Below are positions 58,240-64,000 of a DNA stretch of 64,000 nt, one piece after another (within the stretch, counting starts at the first letter, position 1; the number at the start of each line of letters is the position of its first letter). The notes beneath the pieces were generated by a model. It was not told where the DNA came from. It made no database searches and saw nothing but the letters and a program-made list of their open reading frames with translations. The translations under genes were made by a program, and so were the position numbers. The stretch comes from Pilaira anomala (Eukaryota; Mucoromycota; Mucoromycetes; Mucorales; Mucoraceae), in the NCBI GenBank assembly GCA_025716855.1, contig JAIXMQ010000045.1, positions 1 to 64,000 on the forward strand, in the 5' to 3' direction.

Positions 58240-59892
58240 TTAAACGATAACACTGGATTGGGATTGAGTTAACTTTAAAGCTTCTACATGACCATGATTG
58301 GCAGCTTTTTTGTACCATTTGATTGAATTTTCTATTGATTTGGGTACACCAATACCCTTTTCATGATACATGCCTAGAATATAATAAGCCTTTGCAGTCA
58401 AAGATCTAAATCGATGCACACTTTTAGCCTCAGAAGCTGCCTTTCTCGCCCATAAATAAGCTTCATCATCTGACTGCATTAAAGTATTGGTCTTGAGAGA
58501 ACCTGTCAAGTACCAGCCTGAAAGAGCCAAACAAGCTTCAGGATAACCCTGTTTTGCAGCTAAAGTATACCAGTAAATAGATTGTGACTCATCTTCCGGA
58601 CAAAAATGACCACACTCGTAACATTCACCCAATTTGGACTGGCTTGGTGCATACCCTAATCTTGCTGCATTGTGCAATAGTTTAATAGCATAAATTGAAT
58701 CTGGAATCATACTTGTTTCTTCACATTCTTTTGTTAGTTGAACCATAGCTAATGCATGTAACGCATGAGGTAAAGCTACACCTTCAGTACCAGCAATTGT
58801 CGTATTATCCTCTCCTGGCGCTAAAGGAGCCATCGAAGTTGAACAGGCTCTTTGTAACCAAATAACTGCTTCACGTTTCGATACAGGATATCCACAGTAG
58901 CCACGCATCAAGATAACACCTAATTTATACATACTTGGAGCATGTAATAAATGTGAAGCCTTTTTATAATACGTTATAGCTCGATCACCATCTCTCTCTG
59001 TACCGATACCTAATTCGTAGCATACGGCTGTACGATAAGTAGCCTCAGCGTGGTTCTGTTTTGATGCCTGATTATACCACTGAAATGCACGGTAGTGATT
59101 AATAGGCCAACCTAGTGCACCCATACCATAGCAGCTTCCTAAAAGAAATTGAGCTTCAGCATCACCACTTTGACCTGGATTTTGACTTGAATTTGCTAGT
59201 TGTTTCAACATTTGTCTTGCTTCCATGACCATGGCTTCACCCAAAGTATTTGGGGCATGTTGTATATGATTGGGTAATAAATTGGACAAGATATGATGTG
59301 GTTGAGGTTTAACGGATACAGGAGATAATACCATACTGTTTTCTGGGTCCACTTTCCAAGCACTTTCCATGAGATGTAAGCAAAGTGCAAGTTGAGAACG
59401 AGCTGAACCTTCTAGTCTTTCAGATTCGCATAAAGATTTTACTTGATCGATTGAATCAGGGATAGGCCATTTGTCATGAAATTCATTACTACTAATACTA
59501 CCAGATGTCAAAGTAGAGGGTACAATGGATATGCCACCCCCTATAGATGAACGACTTAATGCTAGAGTAGAAGGTATTAAAAGATTTGTTGGTAATTTTT
59601 CAACAGGAGAGATTGGGTCTTCAATTTCGTTGACAGTGTCTGTGGATTGGATGAAACCTTCTATTATATCCAATAATGAACCGCTGTTAATGTCAATTGG
59701 ATGTTGTTGTTGTACGTTCATATCATTTGGATGTGTCATCCTAACAACCTTGGGTGATCTAGGTTTAATTACCGACTTCAATGCAGATGAATCAATATCA
59801 GTAATGTTTTTTATTGAGGGTGTAGTTAATGGGTCTTGTTTAGTATGTGAAAATGATAAAAGCTGTTTCCACCGACTTGACAAAGCATGCAT
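58240..59892 (-). CDS. Sel1-repeat protein, chitin-synthase-regulator type
   Basis: A single-exon gene of 550 residues. The first 150 residues are Ser/Pro-rich and disordered. From about 150, Sel1/TPR-like repeats follow, recognisable by AEAQFLLGSCYGMGALGWPI, AEATYRTAVCYELGIGTERD, APSMYKLGVILMRGYCGYP, APSQSKLGECYECGHF, PEACLALSGWYLTGSL and AYYILGMYHEKGIGVPKSIE. This matches the Chs4/Skt5 group, which binds and activates chitin synthase in yeasts. It ends SSVIV and so lacks the C-terminal CaaX box of yeast Skt5. Membrane attachment, if any, must differ. It could also be another Sel1 adaptor. Confidence 0.85.
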   Translation of the reverse strand: MHALSSRWKQLLSFSHTKQDPLTTPSIKNITDIDSSALKSVIKPRSPKVVRMTHPNDMNVQQQHPIDINSGSLLDIIEGFIQSTDTVNEIEDPISPVEKLPTNLLIPSTLALSRSSIGGGISIVPSTLTSGSISSNEFHDKWPIPDSIDQVKSLCESERLEGSARSQLALCLHLMESAWKVDPENSMVLSPVSVKPQPHHILSNLLPNHIQHAPNTLGEAMVMEARQMLKQLANSSQNPGQSGDAEAQFLLGSCYGMGALGWPINHYRAFQWYNQASKQNHAEATYRTAVCYELGIGTERDGDRAITYYKKASHLLHAPSMYKLGVILMRGYCGYPVSKREAVIWLQRACSTSMAPLAPGEDNTTIAGTEGVALPHALHALAMVQLTKECEETSMIPDSIYAIKLLHNAARLGYAPSQSKLGECYECGHFCPEDESQSIYWYTLAAKQGYPEACLALSGWYLTGSLKTNTLMQSDDEAYLWARKAASEAKSVHRFRSLTAKAYYILGMYHEKGIGVPKSIENSIKWYKKAANHGHVEALKLTQSQSSVIV

Positions 59893-60047
59893 GATTTTTT
59901 TAAAAAAATATAGAAGAGAAAGGAAAAGAATTGCCGAAAAGGAAAATTAAAAAAAAAAAATAAAAAAAAAAGACCAAGAAATGGATTTTGTAAACAAATA
60001 AAACAAGAATAAATTCAGAGAGGGATTTTTTTTTTTTTATTTTTTTT

Positions 60048-63012
60048 TTAATCATTGTTTTCTTCGACCCAAGCAGTGGAAATAACTTCCTTGGCTACTT
60101 TAATCTTTTGGTCGTAATCTTCAATTAATTTTTGAACAGAATCGACCTTATTAAGTAAAAATCGAATTCTATTCTCGATTTCTTTAGGTGGTCGACTAGT
60201 TGCATTAATATTTGTTAATTTCTCAATATTGTTTTCTAATTTTGCCATATCTGTTTCGGATTGTTTTTTAAGTAACATGTTGGATTCTACTTCCATGGAG
60301 GCAGCAAAAACTGTATCCGATACAAGACGATTGAATACAGTATAAAAGATGGGTTTACCAGGTCGAATTGCGTCAGGACGGCCTATTTTTATCATGTTTA
60401 GTAATTGATATAAATGTATAAAAAGATTTTTTTTTTTTTTTTACCTTCTTTATGTATGATTGTAATTAATTCAGCTCTTTCCATAGCCTTTAATGGACCG
60501 TCAGCGCCTAAAAATACAGGGCTCCATTTCAATTCGTCATAATTGATCTAGAAAAACGTTATTATTACCAATATATTCTTTTAGACAAACAATTACAAGA
60601 TTAAATTCATACGCTTAATTTGTTTGTTAATTGTTTAACAATCGTCCAGAATTGAATTGATGACCACTCCATTTTTTTATCATCATCCCAAGTATCTCCG
60701 AATCCATATTTACGAATATCGATCAAATTACGTGTGACGATATCCTCAAATGCAGCTAAATTATTAACAATTTTGTTCTATTACTGCCCGAATTTTTTTT
60801 TTTTTTATAAAAGGTCAAAACTTACCTTCAGCGTCCATTTTCATCTTCATTTTTTGTACCAAAAGTTCCAGTTCGGTTAATCTTCCACCCAAAGCAGCTA
60901 CAACTTCAGGAAGGGCAGGATCATCCACTTCATTTCCGAGTTGTTTATTAATATAAGTCATGGCCATTTCAGGAGGAGCATCCGAAAGAGCAATGTTTGA
61001 GAAACTTTTACCGGGAAGGGCTTTACCCAAATTCTTCATGACACTGGCGTTTGAAGTTACGAAAACAACATGAGCAATACCATTTTCGATGAGCAAAGCA
61101 GCCCATTCAGCCAACTCTTCCCATAAAACGGCATTTTTAGCGGTTTCTCTACACATGTAGTTATCAATGACCACAATAGGAATATTCTTTTCATCTAATT
61201 CTTCTTCTTTTTCTCTTTCTTCCTTCTCTGACAAGATTTTCTTGGAACCGATAAAAGTGTTCTTGATGCGTTTCCATAAATTCTCTTCCTTTTCATCTTC
61301 TTCAGCTTGTTTACGACGGTCCTTTTCAGAAGGTACGACGTCTCTTAAAGCGATGGCTACCGTTTCCAAGATGCTTTTCATTTGTGAGTCGGGAGAAGAA
61401 GATAATCCGGCTTTTTGGCCGGTGGTTGCAGCGATGGCAGTATCTACCAATCCACTTAATGAGGCTGCCCATGTAAATACAGGGAAATAGCCTACTTCCT
61501 TTGCTAAACTCTTGGTCATGTCTGATTTGTTTCTGGAATTAGCGAGTTCTTCACAATCAATAAAGACTTTGTTTCTAATTAAACACATTGTTAGTATTTA
61601 ATTATAAAATTTCATATTTTTTTTTTTTTTACTTTCTGTCTTTGATAGCGGATTTTACAAGAGCAGATTTACCACTACCCTTATGACCAGTGACTAAAAC
61701 AAAAGTTTCAGGACGTTCAGCAAGCCAAGATTTTAACTTTTCAGTCTTTTCAACATCATGGGCCCAAATAGAAGGACCATCCAGCTGAGAGCCAGGACTA
61801 ATGGGCATTAATTTAGCCCAAGTTTCGCTACGTAACCAACGGTAGAGAGCATACTCTTGAGGATTGAAACGTTGAGTAGCTTTTGAGGTGATAAAGAAGA
61901 CACGAATGGGGTCGAAAATGATATAGGTGACACCTGCAAGCGTAGCGGCCAAGACGGGTACAGTGATCCTTGGATGACTTACTAACCAATCCTTAACGAC
62001 ATTGGTACGTAACTGTCTTTCATAAAGAATGTTTAAACGTGTTCCATCCATGATACTTCCATGTAAGCAGTTACGAGCACTGGCAGCATATCTGACACGG
62101 GTGAATTGAGCAATAGCGTAACGAGCGGGGTCCTTTGAGATATGAGGGTTTGGGTAAATGGAGAGGTCAAAGATTCTTCCATAAGGACGAAGTTGTTTAT
62201 ATAATGTTTCGAGGTTGACAGGATCGCCTTGAAATTCAATTCGTAATCGTTGCGTTGGGTATCTGGCGATCAGATCTTCCATGAAGGGAGTACCTTTGAC
62301 TAGAAAAGCACGTACGGTTCTGAAATTGAATTTGGCAACGATGTTTTCTTTGGCGATGTATTCGTTGATACGATGAATTAAGTCTTTTGCTACTTGTGCT
62401 TTAGCAGCGTCAGTACTTTGAAATGAAAAGGTAACGATTGCACCACCATCTTTTGTACTACATGTTTTTTTTTTAAAGAGGGATCAGCAAAAACAAAAGA
62501 AGACGATCAACAGGTTTTTTTTTTTTTTTTTTTTTTTACCGTGCAAAAATTTCCTTGATTGAAAAATCATTCGGTAATTCTTTAGAAGGAATTGCTTGAT
62601 GTGCTTTTCTTTCCAAGAATTGTTTCGAGTTCCTGAAAAAGTATTGACGGATATCCAAAGAATTCATTTTTAATGGAAATACATTATTAAGATAAAGTTG
62701 AGCGGTTTGTTCTTTTGCTACTTGACTTGTAGGTAATTCATTTGCTACTGTCTAGATAATTTGTTCGGAATACATATATTATTTTTTGTTTTGTTTTGTT
62801 TTGTTTATATCTCTCTCGCTTCCTCTCCCCCCCCCCTCCCCCTTACATACTTTGACGGTTTTTGGTAATTCTTCTTCATAAAGTTTTATGGTTGATTTAA
62901 AGGTTCGAAATTTAGTAAAGGTACCAGTTCTTGGTAATAAAGTACTGACTGGAGTTCTTTTCAAAAACTCTCTTCTTATTGTCGTATGTGCACCTAATCT
63001 CGAGAGAAGCAT
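60048..63012 (-). CDS. YME2: Mitochondrial inner-membrane protein Yme2 (mitochondrial escape protein 2)
   Basis: Inner-membrane protein involved in mitochondrial DNA maintenance and nucleoid structure. Seven exons (63012-62851, 62751-62540, 62457-61633, 61574-60826, 60755-60613, 60547-60445, 60382-60048) give 842 residues. The start MLLSRLGAHTTIRREFLKR is an import sequence. An RRM-like segment follows (RIEFQGDPVNLETLYKQL). One membrane span is at ITVPVLAATLAGVTYIIFDP. The P-loop ATPase domain has VLVTGHKGSGKSALVKS and the Walker-B-like PIVVIDNYM. The Lys/Glu-rich insert (EKEEREKEEELDE) is low-complexity. The acceptor at 60756-60757 was chosen because the first AG upstream gives an immediate stop. 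The last part is coiled coil. It matches the fungal family in order and length. Confidence 0.95.
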
Positions 63013-63339
63013 TAGGAAGTAAGTTTTTTACAAATAATAAATAAAAAGAGATAGAGAGATATAATATGTACAGATGCGGGGTTTATTATTTTGTGAGTGC
63101 TTTGCTTGGTGGGCTGTGTGAGAGTATGACGAGATGATTATGTAGTGTATTTGGAAGGAAAAAAAGAGTTCTTACAAAAACAACCCTGCATTTTGTTTCT
63201 TGGCGATCAGATAAACACAGGGAGAGGTATATATATCCCTTGATTTATTTTATCTATAAAATGTTGATCCATATAAAGAACACTTTCTTTTCTCTTTCTT
63301 TCCTTTTTTTTTTTCTTTTTCTTCTATTCGTCATTCAGT
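63013..63339. other. Divergent promoter region of YME2 and the carrier gene
   Basis: A 327-bp spacer with a C/T-rich tract before the carrier ATG (63289-63330) and a TATA-like tatatata near 63228. It may serve both genes. No factor site is assigned. Confidence 0.45.
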
Positions 63340-64000
63340 ATGTCGCGAAATAATACTACGAATAAAAAGACACCTTTACTCACGCATTTGGTTGCTGGTG
63401 GAGCCGCTGGGTTTATGGAAGCTTGTATTTGTCATCCTTTAGATACAATTAAAGTGAGAATGCAACTTTCCAAGAGTGGAGCAAGAGGAGCGAATGTAAG
63501 TACATACAAAGCCTTTTTTTTTTTGTGATAAATTTGGTTAATAAAAAAAGAATATATTTAGGGTCAACGTCTTGGGTTTTTAGGTGTTGGTGCCAAGATA
63601 ATAAAGAATGAATCATTTTGGGCATTATATAAAGGACTAGGTGCAGTGGTATCTGGCATTGTACCCAAAATGGCGATTCGGTTCTCTTCTTTTGAGCTTT
63701 ACAAGTCTTGGATGGCAGATGAAAATGGTAAAGTAAGTACGGGATCTGTATTTCTAGCTGGTCTTGCTGCTGGTACAACTGAAGCTGTACTTGTTGTAAG
63801 TCCAATGGATTTAATAAAGATTCGATTGCAGGTATGTTTATGTATATATTTTTATTTTTTGGCTTCTAAATTAAAAAAAAAAAATGATTTATATAGGCTC
63901 AAAGACATTCTATGGCAGATCCTTTAGACATTCCCAAATATCGTAATGCGCCTCACGCAGCTTATATGATTGTGAAAGAAGAAGGAGTGAGAGCTTTATA
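63340..64000 (+). CDS. SFC1: Mitochondrial succinate/fumarate carrier (partial, runs off window)
   Basis: Inner-membrane exchanger that brings cytosolic succinate from the glyoxylate cycle into mitochondria in exchange for fumarate, feeding gluconeogenesis. Exons 63340-63495, 63562-63831 and 63897 onward join in frame. The first carrier repeat has HLVAGGAAGFMEA and the signature CHPLDTIKVRMQ. LYKGLGAVVSGIVPKMAIRF closes it, a stretch very typical of Sfc1/Acr1. The second repeat starts FLAGLAAGTTEAVLVVSPMD with the signature PMDLIKIRLQ, where Met-Asp after Pro fits this subfamily. The third repeat lies beyond 64000. It is consistent with PCK1 in the same window, which uses the product of this route. 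Confidence 0.9.

Noticed and set aside
1..64000. tRNA, rRNA, snRNA and CRISPR arrays
   Set aside because: Scanned by eye for B-box-like GGTTCRA, U6-like blocks and spaced repeats and found none. A small RNA gene could still be missed; a covariance-model search would decide.

Overview
This window looks like nuclear DNA of an early-diverging filamentous fungus, most probably a Mucoromycota/Mucorales species. The evidence is the low GC content, the many long A/T homopolymer runs, genes cut by several short (about 50-80 nt) GT-AG introns, and the gene set itself: an APSES transcription factor, kinesin-3, a Sel1-repeat chitin-synthase-regulator type protein, ATP-type PEP carboxykinase and an SFC1-type carrier. 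All exon joins given here were worked out by hand from splice signals and reading frame. No database search was possible.

Layout. Positions 660-3075 hold a mobile element with long terminal inverted repeats. It carries 11-bp tandem arrays in both arms, one two-exon zinc-finger gene in the middle, and a nested insertion in the left arm. From 3.9 to 23 kb there is a mostly tightly packed gene series: UDP-GlcNAc pyrophosphorylase, a secreted subtilase, a Sec7-PH ArfGEF, a type II membrane glycosyltransferase, an RGG/polyQ protein, a DNA 3'-phosphatase/5'-kinase, the 70-residue gamma-tubulin-complex factor MZT1, a CCCH-methyltransferase fusion and a MoaB/CinA-fold protein. A gene-poor stretch (21.3-23.6 kb) carries one copy of a dispersed, probably MITE-like repeat. 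From 23.6 to 44.9 kb come 2-oxoglutarate dehydrogenase E1, an EF-hand protein, PEP carboxykinase, an APSES regulator, a 47-residue protein, an arrestin-fold protein, mitochondrial bL17, IBA57, TSR3, an SCP2 protein and COQ7. A second gene-poor stretch (44.9-47.1 kb) has the second repeat copy and a decayed Ty3-like retrotransposon fragment. From 47.1 kb to the end lie TRM61, a Ser-rich protein with SxIP motifs, kinesin-3, a decayed Tc1-like transposase, a Sel1-repeat protein, YME2 and the first part of a succinate/fumarate carrier.

Themes. Many genes serve mitochondria and carbon metabolism (KGD1, PCK1, SFC1, IBA57, COQ7, YME2, bL17). Others serve the cell wall (UAP1, Sel1 protein, glycosyltransferase), microtubules (MZT1, kinesin-3, the SxIP protein) and RNA (TSR3, TRM61, CCCH-methyltransferase, RGG protein). 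As usual in fungi, the genes are separately transcribed and there is no sign of an operon or a metabolic gene cluster. The least ordinary parts are the long-TIR zinc-finger element, the RGG protein with GW/WG motifs, the SxIP protein next to kinesin-3, and an EF-hand gene whose first exon appears to be only ATG followed by a GC-AG intron.
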